Shown here: positions 1 through 8,314 of the stretch, in pieces
Numbering within the stretch: the first letter of the stretch is position 1
Layout of the letters: every line of letters begins with the position of its first letter
NCBI GenBank assembly: GCA_023405815.1
Contig: JAEXXM010000058.1
Span: 1-64,000, forward strand
Direction: 5' to 3'
Length of the DNA stretch: 64,000 nt
Origin: Pseudomonadota bacterium
GTDB taxonomy: Bacteria > Pseudomonadota > Alphaproteobacteria > Rhizobiales > Hyphomicrobiaceae
The notes under the pieces: model-generated
What the model was told of the DNA's origin: nothing
Database searches by the model: none
What the model saw: the letters and a program-made list of their open reading frames with translations, nothing else
Position numbers and translations under genes: made by a program

Positions 1-1062
1 ATCTGGGACATTGGAAACCAGATCCGTCTCGACCATCGAGGGCGAGATGACGTTCACCCTCACGCCGTGAGGGCCGACTTCCTGCGCCAAATTCTTGCAC
101 ATCGCGAGAAGTGCGCTCTTGCCGGTAACGTACGGCAACCAGCCATGCGCCGTCCGCCCCAACGCGGCCGATGAGAGAATCGTGATGATGTTGCCGCGCG
201 TAACCCGCAACGCTGGAAGCGCCGCTTTCGTGACGTGAAAGGCACCTCCGACGAGGTCCTCGAACACGCCCGCGATATCTTCGAACGAAAAGTCCTCGAA
301 CGACCCGGATCTGATCTTCGGCCCCGCGTTGTTGACGACGATATTTAAATCGCCGCCAGCCGTGACCTCTTCAACCAACCGGTCCGCCTCATCTTTCCTC
401 GTCACATCGGCTCTGACGCTCCTGCACCAGCCTCCGGCGGATATGATCTCCTGCTCCAGATCCTCTGCGGCTCCGCGGCTCTTGTTGTAGTTGATCCAAA
501 CCTTCGCGCCGTGCGCTGCAAAGAGCCGTGCGATGGCGCGACCAATTCCGCGCGAGCCTCCGGTGACCAGAGCAACACGCCCTGCGAGCAGCCGGTCGTC
601 CGAGACTGCATTGGTAGCAGGTCGCTCCTCGCGATCGCTGACCCGCAGTACCTTCACTTGGGCCGAGCCGCGCAGCACGCACTGGCCCGGCGCCTTGTTG
701 ATTTCGGTACGCAACGTGACGACCCGCGTCTCGGCGTCGATCTTCTCGATCGTCGCGCGCGCTTCGACAGTCTCGCCGATGTACACCGGCTTGGTGAATT
801 CGATTCGCTGCGACAGGTAGAGCGCACCGCGCCCGGGCACTTTCATACCCACGAGCGTCGATAGCAGGCTGGCACTCAAGAAGCCGTGCACTACGCGCTG
901 CGCGAACTCGGTGCGCGCGGCAAACTCCTCATCGAGATGCAGCGCATTGTAATCCCCGGACAGTCGCGCAAACGCAGCCACGTCCTCGGCCGTGATCGTG
1001 CGCGACAGGCACTCCGTCTGGCCCACGCGCAGCTCGAGCAGGCGATCAAGCGGAGCTGTCAT
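1..1062 (-). CDS. MaoC-like dehydratase / SDR reductase fusion (3' end cut by window)
   Basis: I translated this frame directly from the ATG at 1062; it runs off the window edge after 354 codons. Residues about 1-145 form a MaoC hotdog domain with the hydratase signature (SGDYNALHLDEEFA, then VVHGFL). Residues about 160-354 form a short-chain dehydrogenase with the cofactor motif TGGSRGIGRAIA, NNAG, and the catalytic region around SSAALG and Y-x3-K (YVTGK). The protein would combine beta-keto reduction with (R)-3-hydroxyacyl dehydration, two steps of an elongation cycle. It is transcribed away from the acpXL cluster, 172 bases upstream of it, and could supply the reductase step absent from that operon. 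Domain assignment is firm; the link to AcpXL is inferred from position. Confidence 0.85.
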   Translation of the reverse strand, partial: MTAPLDRLLELRVGQTECLSRTITAEDVAAFARLSGDYNALHLDEEFAARTEFAQRVVHGFLSASLLSTLVGMKVPGRGALYLSQRIEFTKPVYIGETVEARATIEKIDAETRVVTLRTEINKAPGQCVLRGSAQVKVLRVSDREERPATNAVSDDRLLAGRVALVTGGSRGIGRAIARLFAAHGAKVWINYNKSRGAAEDLEQEIISAGGWCRSVRADVTRKDEADRLVEEVTAGGDLNIVVNNAGPKIRSGSFEDFSFEDIAGVFEDLVGGAFHVTKAALPALRVTRGNIITILSSAALGRTAHGWLPYVTGKSALLAMCKNLAQEVGPHGVRVNVISPSMVETDLVSNVPD

Positions 1063-1113
1063 GATGCATCACGAGCGTTGCGCATTGTGCCAGGAGCGTT
1101 AGCCAACGCGCGC

Positions 1114-1141
1114 GATCGGCAAATTGACTTCGGTTAAGCCT
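1114..1141 (+). repeat. imperfect direct repeat, copy 1 (before acpXL)
   Basis: GATCGG followed by TTGAC, two variable bases and CGGTTAAGCCT. Nearly the same string recurs at 8242-8265, just beyond the end of the fatty-acid cluster. This copy has four extra bases between GATCGG and TTGAC. It lies in the divergent gap between the MaoC-SDR gene and acpXL, which probably also holds both promoters; I could not identify a convincing -10 element. It may be a shared regulatory site or a scar of cluster insertion. Confidence 0.4.
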
Positions 1142-1234
1142 GCGCCGAGTCCGGCTTGTTAGAAGGCGGCCATAGCAGCGCATTTGCAGGAAAACCAGCA
1201 AGCGCTGCGATGAGATGAGCACGGAGACCGCAGC

Positions 1235-1516
1235 ATGACATCAACCTTCGAAACCGTGGCAACCATCATCTCCTCGGCAAGCGATGTACCGCTCGAACAG
1301 ATAACGCCCGACAGCCACGTGATGAAGGATCTCGCAATCGACAGCCTTGCCTTTCTCGACATCACGTTCGAGATCGACCGGACATTCGCCATCCAACTCC
1401 CCGTCGATGATTGGATCACCGATGTGAACGAAGGAAAGCGCAACGGGGACGACTATTTCATCCTGCGAAACCTGTGCGCACAAATCGACGCCATCCGCGC
1501 CGAAGCGACAGTTTAG
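1235..1516 (+). CDS. acpXL: acyl carrier protein AcpXL
   Basis: This 93-residue carrier protein has the phosphopantetheine attachment motif DSL with Ser37, flanked by IDSLAFLDITFEID. Its length and its C-terminal region (VNEGKRNGDDYFILRNLC) match AcpXL, the rhizobial carrier on which the 27-hydroxyoctacosanoate chain of lipid A is built, rather than the roughly 78-residue housekeeping AcpP. It is the first gene of a tight plus-strand cluster and is followed after 14 bases by fabZXL. The start ATG follows a purine-rich CACGGAGACCGC stretch. Recognition is from family knowledge and the conserved gene order downstream; the actual fatty acid made here is not known. Confidence 0.9.
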   Translation: MTSTFETVATIISSASDVPLEQITPDSHVMKDLAIDSLAFLDITFEIDRTFAIQLPVDDWITDVNEGKRNGDDYFILRNLCAQIDAIRAEATV

Positions 1517-1530
1517 GAGCTTCGTACTCG

Positions 1531-1998
1531 ATGCGGCTCGAGTATTTTCAGATGCTCGACGAAATCGCGGCATTCGACCCCCAGAGGGCGGTGCTCACGG
1601 CGAGGGCCCGCGTGCCGGCGGACAGCCCCGTCTTTGAAGGCCACTTTCCCGGCGAAGCGATCATGCCTGGGGTGCTTCTTCTTGAGGTCATGGCGCAAGC
1701 CTCCGGGTACCTCGTGTTGGCGTTGAACCAATTCTCTCGCATGCCGTTCTTTGCCAACGTAAAGACCGCCAACTTCAGGTCTTTCGTTCGACCTCAGGCA
1801 AGCCTCACCGTGACGGTCAGCCGAATTCATGATGGCTCTGGCTACACGGTAACCGCGGCGTCGATTGAGCGCGACGGCGCAACGGTCTGCGACGCGCAGC
1901 TCACGATGCGCAACGTCGTCTTCCCCTCCGTCGCCCTGCAGCAGCACGTTGAGAGCGAGGGTCGCCGGCTTGGCTTGCTCGATGCGAAGGTTGCATGA
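1531..1998 (+). CDS. fabZXL: 3-hydroxyacyl-ACP dehydratase, FabZ type
   Basis: This 155-residue hotdog-fold dehydratase has the FabZ active-site block GHFPGEAIMPGVLLLE with His38 and Glu52, followed by MAQASGYL. It would dehydrate the 3-hydroxyacyl chain on AcpXL to the enoyl form in each elongation round. I chose the ATG at 1531 because an AGGAGC ribosome site lies at 1516-1521, directly after the acpXL stop. A more upstream ATG in frame (1411) would overlap acpXL by about 100 bases and add residues unlike FabZ. The stop overlaps the start of the next gene by four bases, so translation is probably coupled. Confidence 0.9.
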   Translation: MRLEYFQMLDEIAAFDPQRAVLTARARVPADSPVFEGHFPGEAIMPGVLLLEVMAQASGYLVLALNQFSRMPFFANVKTANFRSFVRPQASLTVTVSRIHDGSGYTVTAASIERDGATVCDAQLTMRNVVFPSVALQQHVESEGRRLGLLDAKVA

Positions 1999-3233
1999 CC
2001 CGCCAACAAGAGCCCGTCTGGATCACCGGTATCGGCCTCGTAAGCTCGCTAGGCGAAGGCGTCGAGGAGCACTGGCTCCGGCTAAGCGATCCGCGGGAAT
2101 GCATCGACAAAGTCGATGAGCGGCGCTTTGCGCCTTATCCCGTTCACCCGCTGGTCCCCTTGACCTTGGCACGGCAGATTCCCCGCACGACAGACCAACG
2201 GCAGATGGAGCGCTGGCATAGAACAGGCGTATATGCGGCAGGGCTCGCCCTAGACGATGCAGGATTAGCGGGTAACCAGGAGCTCCTCGACCAAACTGAT
2301 CTCAGCATTGCCGCCGGTAACGGGGAACGAGACACCACCCTCGATGCACGAGTTCTCGCAACGTTGGATCAAGGAGATGCCTCCGGGGGGCCCGCGCTCA
2401 ATCGCGAGCTAATGACGGGCCTCCGGCCCACCCTCTACCTCGGACAATTGTCCAACCTCCTCGCCGGCAATATTTCGATCGTTCATAGCGCCACCGGTTC
2501 CTCGCGCACCTTCAAGGGCGAGGAGATGGCCGGCGTATCCGCACTCCAGAATGCGTTCGATCGGATAGCCAACGGAGAGAGCGATATCGTCCTCGTTGGC
2601 GGCGCACTCAACGCAGAGCGAGAGGACATCCTGCTCGGCAGCGAGCTCGAGCAGATCCTCTATCGCGGCCCATTCAAGCCGGTGTGGGAGCGCTGCGATC
2701 ATGGCGGGGGGGCCGTACTCGGCAGTGTCGGAGCATTCCTGCTTCTCGAGTCAAAGAGCCATGCGCGTCAACGCGGCCGCGCGCCCTACGCCAGTATCAG
2801 CGCCCTCCGCTCGACGCGCTCGCGGCGGCTCGCCGGCGACGCCTCTAGCGCGCTAGCGAAAATGTTCGCGTCTGTCGGTCTTGAGCCGCACGGGAAGAGC
2901 CTCCCCGTGCTCAGCGGAGCGAGCGGGGTCGAGCCCACGACGAGCGAAGAACGGGAATTCCTAGCTCAACTCAGCAAGAGCGGTTATTCCCCCGCCGTCC
3001 GCGCCTGGGGCAGCCTCTTCGGCCACGGGCGAGAGGCGCAGTTCATCGTCGGCATGGCCCTCGCCGCCATGTCGGTGGCCAAGGGTCGCTACTTCCCGCC
3101 ATTCGCGAGTTCTGAGGTCGAAGCTCCCGCAGACTTGCCGCCCGATCGCATCCTCGTGACGACGTTGGGAACCTGGCGCGGCGAAGCCCTCGGTGTCGTC
3201 GTCCCTGCGCTGGATGGAGCGAACCATGCCTAG
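1995..3233 (+). CDS. fabF2XL: ketosynthase-like chain-length-factor subunit (FabF2XL type)
   Basis: This 412-residue thiolase-fold protein is related to beta-ketoacyl-ACP synthases but has lost catalytic residues. Where the family has TACASG, this protein reads SATGSS, putting Thr167 in the position of the nucleophilic Cys. The NAHGTSTP block, which carries the first catalytic His, is replaced by SGASGVEP. One GHG remains near the second His position. In rhizobia the equivalent gene, fabF2XL, sits directly before fabF1XL, and the two are thought to work as a pair. I infer a heterodimeric ketosynthase with this subunit as a non-condensing partner, analogous to chain-length factors of type II polyketide systems. 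Start ATG 1995 overlaps fabZXL. Confidence 0.83.
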   Translation: MTRQQEPVWITGIGLVSSLGEGVEEHWLRLSDPRECIDKVDERRFAPYPVHPLVPLTLARQIPRTTDQRQMERWHRTGVYAAGLALDDAGLAGNQELLDQTDLSIAAGNGERDTTLDARVLATLDQGDASGGPALNRELMTGLRPTLYLGQLSNLLAGNISIVHSATGSSRTFKGEEMAGVSALQNAFDRIANGESDIVLVGGALNAEREDILLGSELEQILYRGPFKPVWERCDHGGGAVLGSVGAFLLLESKSHARQRGRAPYASISALRSTRSRRLAGDASSALAKMFASVGLEPHGKSLPVLSGASGVEPTTSEEREFLAQLSKSGYSPAVRAWGSLFGHGREAQFIVGMALAAMSVAKGRYFPPFASSEVEAPADLPPDRILVTTLGTWRGEALGVVVPALDGANHA

Positions 3234-4506
3234 CGCCTATTTGGACAGCAAAGGTCGGCCGCTGGTCGCGATCACCGGCGCGGGCATCGTGACGTCGTTG
3301 GGCGTGGGAAAGACCGAGAACTGGGAGAAGCTCGTCCGTGGTCAATCTGGCATCAAACCAATATCGCGCTTCTCGACGGACGGCCTGAAGACGACCATCG
3401 CCGGAACGGTCGATCATTTCGGCACTGACTACTCCGCGTTTGACCTGTCATACGCTATGGCCGAGACGGCGGCAGCGGAAGCCATCGATCAAGCTCGCCT
3501 CGTGCACCCTGGAAGCTTTCCCGGGCCACTGATCGTGGCCACTCCGCCGTCGGAGCTCGAATGGCCGCATCTGCGCCGTCTCTACACTTCCAATGAGGAT
3601 TCCGAACTCGCTGGCTATGCACGGCTGCTCGCCGCCGCCCGCAAAGGCAATCATGCAAATCTGGCAAAGCATGTCCGCTTCGCCGCCATCGCCGATAGGC
3701 TCATGGAGCGCTTCGGAACTTGCGGGGAGCCGCTCTCCGTCTGTACGGCCTGCGCATCGGGCACCACCACGATCCAGCTCGGACTAGAAGCGATACGACA
3801 TGGCAAGGCCGATGCCGCGCTCTGCATCGGGACCGACGCCACTGTGCACCCGGAAGGACTCGTCCGCTTCTCCCTGCTCTCCGCCCTTTCGACCCGAAAT
3901 GATCCTCCCGATAAGGCTTCGCGACCGTTCTCCAAGACTCGCGACGGCTTCGTGATGGCTGAAGGCGCCGGCGCCCTCGTACTCGAAAGCTATGCGGCAG
4001 CCAAAGCGCGCGGAGCCACAATACTCGGGCTGGTGCGCGGCTGCGGCGAGAAGGCGGACGACTACCACCGCACCCGCTCGCGTCCCGATGGCCGCGCCAT
4101 AGTTGGCGCCCTGCGCAAGTCGCTCGATGACGCCGGCCTCACACCCGACGACGTCGACTACGTCAACGCGCACGGCACCAGCACGCCCGAGAACGACAAG
4201 ATGGAGTACCTCTCCCTGGCCGCCGTATTTGGTCACCGACTCCCGCACATCCCGATCAGCTCCAACAAATCGATGATCGGTCACACGTTGATCGCCGCTG
4301 GTTCCGTTGAGGCGGTTCTCACGCTCCAGACGCTGCAAACTGGGGTGCTTCCACCAACCACGAACTACGACGAACCCGACCCCGACCTCCCTCTCGACGT
4401 CGTACCCAACGTTAGTCGTTCCGCCGACGTGCGCGTCGCCCTGTCGAATTCCTTTGGCTTTGGCGGCCAGAACGTGTGCGTCGTCTTCTCTCGGGAACTC
4501 CAATGA
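3226..4506 (+). CDS. fabF1XL: beta-ketoacyl-ACP synthase II type, catalytic subunit (FabF1XL type)
   Basis: This 426-residue ketosynthase has a complete Cys-His-His triad: Cys176 in TACASGTTTIQ, His316 in NAHGTSTPEND and His353 in SNKSMIGHT. It would perform the condensing step that lengthens the acyl chain on AcpXL. The ATG at 3226 was chosen because GGAGC lies about six bases upstream and the following residues (MPSAYLDSKGRPLVAITG) match the family start. It overlaps the preceding gene by eight bases. The next gene starts in a four-base ATGA overlap, so the two ketosynthase subunits and the alcohol-dehydrogenase-like gene are translationally linked. Confidence 0.9.
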   Translation: MPSAYLDSKGRPLVAITGAGIVTSLGVGKTENWEKLVRGQSGIKPISRFSTDGLKTTIAGTVDHFGTDYSAFDLSYAMAETAAAEAIDQARLVHPGSFPGPLIVATPPSELEWPHLRRLYTSNEDSELAGYARLLAAARKGNHANLAKHVRFAAIADRLMERFGTCGEPLSVCTACASGTTTIQLGLEAIRHGKADAALCIGTDATVHPEGLVRFSLLSALSTRNDPPDKASRPFSKTRDGFVMAEGAGALVLESYAAAKARGATILGLVRGCGEKADDYHRTRSRPDGRAIVGALRKSLDDAGLTPDDVDYVNAHGTSTPENDKMEYLSLAAVFGHRLPHIPISSNKSMIGHTLIAAGSVEAVLTLQTLQTGVLPPTTNYDEPDPDLPLDVVPNVSRSADVRVALSNSFGFGGQNVCVVFSRELQ

Positions 4507-5588
4507 CGAGCAATGACACGTTGGCTGCGCGGACATTGTCGGTTCAAGGGGCTTCCGAGCGCATGCGTGCTGTTCAACTTCTGAGCGAGCGTTGCCTCAC
4601 CGTCGCTGGGGTCGATGCCCCGCCGCTCCCTGCCGAGGACGATGTGCAGGTGCGCATCCGTGCCGTGGCTCTCAACCACATCGACGTCTGGAGCTGGCGC
4701 GGCATGGCGTTCGCCAAGCGCAAGCTCCCGCTCGTGCTCGGCGCCGAGGCGGCGGGCGAGGTCGTTGCCCTCGGCACCCGGGTCGAAGGCTTGAACATAG
4801 GCGACATGGTCGCGCTCTATGGCGCCCGCACCTGCGGCCACTGTCCTCCCTGCATTGAAGGACGCGACAACTTCTGCGAGGGGGCGCCCGCGATGTTCGG
4901 CTTCCACATCGACGGCTTTCTCCGCGAGCGCGTCAACATTCCCGCACGGCTAGCCATCAAAGCCCCACTCGGCATCGATGCGGTAGCTGCAGCATGCGCC
5001 CCTATCACCTTCGGCACGGTGGAGCACATGTTCTTTGACAACGCCAAGCTGCGCAAAGGCGAAACGGTGCTCGTGCATGCCGGCGGCAGCGGCATCGGCA
5101 GCGCGGCAATTCAGCTCGCAAAGGCGGCCGGCGCAACCGTCATCACCACAGTCGGTAGTGATCGTAAAGCTGCGTTGGCAGGCAAGCTGGGCGCCGATCA
5201 CGTCATAGACTACACGCAGCAACGCTTCGAAAGTCGCACCCGAAAACTAACCAGCGGCAAAGGTGTCGACGTCGTCTTCGAGCACATCGGGCCTGCGACC
5301 TGGGAGGGAAGCCTGATGACGCTGAAGCGCGGCGGCAGGCTCGTAACCTGCGGATCGACGACCGGCGTTGCCGCTAAGACCAACCTCTACATGCTCTTTC
5401 AGCAGCAGTTGCGGCTGATCGGCAGCTTCGGTTGCCGCATCGAGAACATGCAATCGGTCATGGAGAAAATGGCCGCTGGGCTGGTCAGCCCGGTCATCGA
5501 CACACGACTCCAGCTGGATGACATCGACGCTGGACTGCAGCGCCTTGAGCGCCGCGAGGTGTTTGGCAAGATCGTTGTCACCTTCTAG
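4503..5588 (+). CDS. adh2XL: medium-chain dehydrogenase/reductase (Adh2XL type)
   Basis: This 361-residue MDR-superfamily protein has the N-terminal GroES-like domain, a structural-zinc Cys cluster (CGHCPPCIEGRDNFC), and a Rossmann domain with the NADPH-binding motif HAGGSGIGSAAIQLA. In the rhizobial very-long-chain locus, adh2XL occupies the same place after fabF1XL and is thought to carry out a reductive step, probably enoyl reduction, though its precise reaction is not settled. The start at 4503 overlaps the upstream stop (ATGA). A second ATG at 4563 (MRAVQLLSE) matches the usual start of the family better and would give 341 residues. An ordinary zinc alcohol dehydrogenase or quinone reductase role remains possible. 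Confidence 0.8.
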   Translation: MTSNDTLAARTLSVQGASERMRAVQLLSERCLTVAGVDAPPLPAEDDVQVRIRAVALNHIDVWSWRGMAFAKRKLPLVLGAEAAGEVVALGTRVEGLNIGDMVALYGARTCGHCPPCIEGRDNFCEGAPAMFGFHIDGFLRERVNIPARLAIKAPLGIDAVAAACAPITFGTVEHMFFDNAKLRKGETVLVHAGGSGIGSAAIQLAKAAGATVITTVGSDRKAALAGKLGADHVIDYTQQRFESRTRKLTSGKGVDVVFEHIGPATWEGSLMTLKRGGRLVTCGSTTGVAAKTNLYMLFQQQLRLIGSFGCRIENMQSVMEKMAAGLVSPVIDTRLQLDDIDAGLQRLERREVFGKIVVTF

Positions 5589-5596
5589 GAAGGAAG

Positions 5597-6814
5597 ATGC
5601 CGATGGATGGTGGCGGAAGAGACGTACTGATCACCGGCGTAGGGCTTGCAAGCTCCCTCGGAGCCGACACCCAGGAGCATGTCGCGCGACTATCCGACGG
5701 AATCCCAGGATGCGTCGTTGAGGAGACGCGCTTTGCCCCATATTGCGTCCATCCCCTCGCCCCCCTCGATTTCAGCCGCCAGATAGCAAAGAAGAGCGAT
5801 CTGAAGCAGATGGAAACCTGGCAGCGTCTCGGCGTCTACGCTGCAGGGCTCGCCTTGGTAGACGCCGGCGTCGCGGACAACTCCGAACTCCTCGATCAAA
5901 CGCACCTCATTGTCGCCGCCGGAAGCGGCGAGCGCGATATCGCTGTTGATTGCGAGGTGCTCGACAAGCTGAGCCACGATCAAGACAGCACGGTATTGGC
6001 CAAACAAGTGCTGCCAAGCGCGCTCCGTCCGACTCTTTTCCTTGCGCAGCTCTCGAATATGCTCGCCGGGAACATCTCCATCGTGCACGGGGTAACCGGC
6101 TCATCGCGCACATTCATGGGCGAAGAGGTGGCCGGCCTTGCCGCAATAGAGAATGCTTATCGTCGCATCGCGGCTGGGCAGACAGATCTTGTCCTGGTCG
6201 GCGGCGCCCTCAATGCTGAACGGGAGGACCTGTTGCTGGGCTTCGAGCTTGGACACAATCTATGGCGCGGCTCCTATGCGCCGGTCTGGGACCGCGCACA
6301 GCCCGGGGGAGGATTCGTACCTGGCTCCGTGGGAGCCTTTCTCGTGCTCGAAGCTCGCGAACATGCAATGGCGCGTGGCGCAGACGCCTACGCGCGCCTC
6401 GTCGAGGTCGTCACTGGTCGTTGCGATCGCAGCAAGGGTTCGACGACACGCTCCTTGACGAGACTCTACCAAAGCCTGCGGACCGAGCCCAAAGGGCCGC
6501 TCTGCGTGCTCAGCGGCGCCAGCGGCGTAGAGCCTGCGACGAGTGAGGAAGTCGAGTTCATCCGAACCCTCCCGGTCCCCGAGACCGAACTCGTCGTGCG
6601 GGCATTCGGCAGCGCATTGGGCTATGGCGTCGAAGCGCAGTTCCCCGCCGGGGTGGCCCTGGCAGCGCTTGTCGCCCGCCATAAGTACCTTCCGCCCGCA
6701 TCCGGCAACTCGCAGATCGAGCAACCCGCCGGCCTCACTGCCGACAGCGTACTTGTGACCTGCGTCGGTCACTGGCGTGGCGAAGGTCTCGCCCTCATCG
6801 AAGCGACAGTATGA
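5597..6814 (+). CDS. second chain-length-factor-like ketosynthase (paralogue of 1995-3233)
   Basis: This 405-residue protein is a clear paralogue of the gene at 1995-3233: both share NMLAGNISIVH-like, VTGSSRTF and LVGGALNAERED-like blocks in the same order. Thr167 again takes the place of the active Cys, in VTGSS. The second His position is changed too, with GYG here where the first copy has GHG. A strong AGGAAGGAAG ribosome site lies directly upstream of ATG 5597; ATG 5603 is an alternative. It is therefore predicted to be non-condensing and to partner the following gene. In rhizobia the acyltransferase lpxXL normally occupies this place after adh2XL, so the duplicated pair is a local variation. 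Confidence 0.8.
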   Translation: MPMDGGGRDVLITGVGLASSLGADTQEHVARLSDGIPGCVVEETRFAPYCVHPLAPLDFSRQIAKKSDLKQMETWQRLGVYAAGLALVDAGVADNSELLDQTHLIVAAGSGERDIAVDCEVLDKLSHDQDSTVLAKQVLPSALRPTLFLAQLSNMLAGNISIVHGVTGSSRTFMGEEVAGLAAIENAYRRIAAGQTDLVLVGGALNAEREDLLLGFELGHNLWRGSYAPVWDRAQPGGGFVPGSVGAFLVLEAREHAMARGADAYARLVEVVTGRCDRSKGSTTRSLTRLYQSLRTEPKGPLCVLSGASGVEPATSEEVEFIRTLPVPETELVVRAFGSALGYGVEAQFPAGVALAALVARHKYLPPASGNSQIEQPAGLTADSVLVTCVGHWRGEGLALIEATV

Positions 6815-6821
6815 GGAATCC

Positions 6822-8099
6822 ATGACCCGGGCTTTTCAGGACGCACGAGGACGCCCCTTGGTTGCCGTCACCGGCATGGGGCTCGTGACCTCCCTCGGAG
6901 TGGGGAAGGCGGATACCTGGGATGCCCTCAAGTCAGGGCGATCCGGTATCAAGGACATCACGCGGTTTGCAACAGATGGCCTGCGCACCAGCGTCGCCGC
7001 CACCGTCGACTTCCTCAAGTCCTCGCAGCGATCGGCCCCGGAGCTGGCCATCGAGTTGGCAGTAACCGCGATCGAAGAGGCGCTCGCCGAAGCAGCCATC
7101 GGGTCCATAGGGCAGTTTCCCGGTCCTCTCTTTCTCGCGACGCCGCCTGCCGAGCTTGAGTGGCCCCAACGCAAGGCACTTTACAACGCTGGCCGCGCCG
7201 CCGGATTGCAGGGCTACCAGCGACTTGCCGCAGCAGCCCGAGAAGGTGATTGGAAGCAACTGCATTCACTCTTTCAGTTTGCCAGCGTCGGCGAACATCT
7301 GGCGCAACGATTTGGAACGCTGGGCGTTCCGGTCTCGATCTCGACCGCCTGCGCATCCGGAGCGACTGCCATCCAACTCGGCGTCGAAGCGATCAGGCGC
7401 GGAGACACCGAAGCTGTGCTCTGCGTCGGAACCGACGCATCGGTTCAGATCGAGGCGCTGATCCGCTTCTCTCTGCTGTCCGCGCTTTCGACACGCAACG
7501 ACCCACCAGAACGCGCCTCGCGGCCGTTTTCCAAGGATCGCGACGGCTTCGTGATGGGCGAGGGCGCAGCCGCACTCGTACTGGAATCGTATGAATCCGC
7601 CCGAGCGCGCGGTGCCACCATTCTTGGACTTGTGCGCGGTTGCGGCGAGCGCGCGGACAACTATCACCGAACCCGCTCAAAGCCCGATGCCTCGCCCATC
7701 ATCGCTGCAATTGCTAGCGCGCTTGCAGACTCTGGACTTAGACCGCAGGACATTGACTACATCAATGCACACGGCACCAGCACGCCGGAAAATGACAAGA
7801 TGGAATATCTTGCGCTCAAGCGCGTGCTTGGTTGCCACCTGTCGGCAACGCCGATGAGCTCCAACAAGTCGATGATCGGACACACGCTGTCGGCCGCGGG
7901 AGCCATCGAAGCTGTCATTTCCCTCATGACCATCCGGGAGGGCACCCTACCTCCCACCATCAACTACGAGCTGCCTGATCCCGAAATTCCAGTAGATGTG
8001 GTCCCCAATGTCGCCCGCTCGATGCGTGTCGACACCGTGCTCTCCAACTCCTTCGGTTTCGGCGGACAGAACGCAGCGTTGGTGCTCTCCACGCATTAG
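6822..8099 (+). CDS. second catalytic beta-ketoacyl-ACP synthase (paralogue of 3226-4506)
   Basis: This 425-residue ketosynthase is strongly similar to the gene at 3226-4506 and keeps the triad: Cys177 in TACASGATAIQ, His317 in NAHGTSTPEND and His354 in SNKSMIGHT. It begins seven bases after the preceding stop, with TGAGGAAT as ribosome site; a longer in-frame start would overlap the upstream gene and is less likely. With its partner at 5597-6814 it forms a second heterodimer-like ketosynthase pair, probably for a different chain-length window. It is the last gene of the cluster. The following 293 bases hold no gene but contain the regulatory region of narK2. Confidence 0.87.
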   Translation: MTRAFQDARGRPLVAVTGMGLVTSLGVGKADTWDALKSGRSGIKDITRFATDGLRTSVAATVDFLKSSQRSAPELAIELAVTAIEEALAEAAIGSIGQFPGPLFLATPPAELEWPQRKALYNAGRAAGLQGYQRLAAAAREGDWKQLHSLFQFASVGEHLAQRFGTLGVPVSISTACASGATAIQLGVEAIRRGDTEAVLCVGTDASVQIEALIRFSLLSALSTRNDPPERASRPFSKDRDGFVMGEGAAALVLESYESARARGATILGLVRGCGERADNYHRTRSKPDASPIIAAIASALADSGLRPQDIDYINAHGTSTPENDKMEYLALKRVLGCHLSATPMSSNKSMIGHTLSAAGAIEAVISLMTIREGTLPPTINYELPDPEIPVDVVPNVARSMRVDTVLSNSFGFGGQNAALVLSTH

Positions 8100-8241
8100 C
8101 GATGCGTGAGCATATCATCCCTGGGAACCGACAGCTCCCGGATGCCACTCCCGCAGCGCGCACAATCAAGGTCAATGAAGCCTGAATCGGACGGGAAACC
8201 GCTTTACCCGATCAATCCAGTATGTCGCAGCGGTATCTGAA

Positions 8242-8265
8242 GATCGGTTGACGGCGGTTAAGCCT
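8242..8265 (+). repeat. imperfect direct repeat, copy 2 (after the fatty-acid cluster)
   Basis: This is the second copy of the string found at 1114-1141: GATCGG, TTGAC, two variable bases and CGGTTAAGCCT. The two copies bracket the five-plus-two gene cluster. Here the repeat lies 143 bases after the last ketosynthase stop and 50 bases before the FNR-like box of narK2. Confidence 0.4.
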
Positions 8266-8314
8266 CGACCCGCCGCACGCATCAAGCTCTGCCAAGCCCG
8301 ACGGCAGTCCCAGA

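Noticed and set aside
4476..4502. ATG 4476 as start of adh2XL
   Set aside because: It would place nine codons inside the ketosynthase gene without a ribosome site; the ATGA overlap at 4503 is the natural start.
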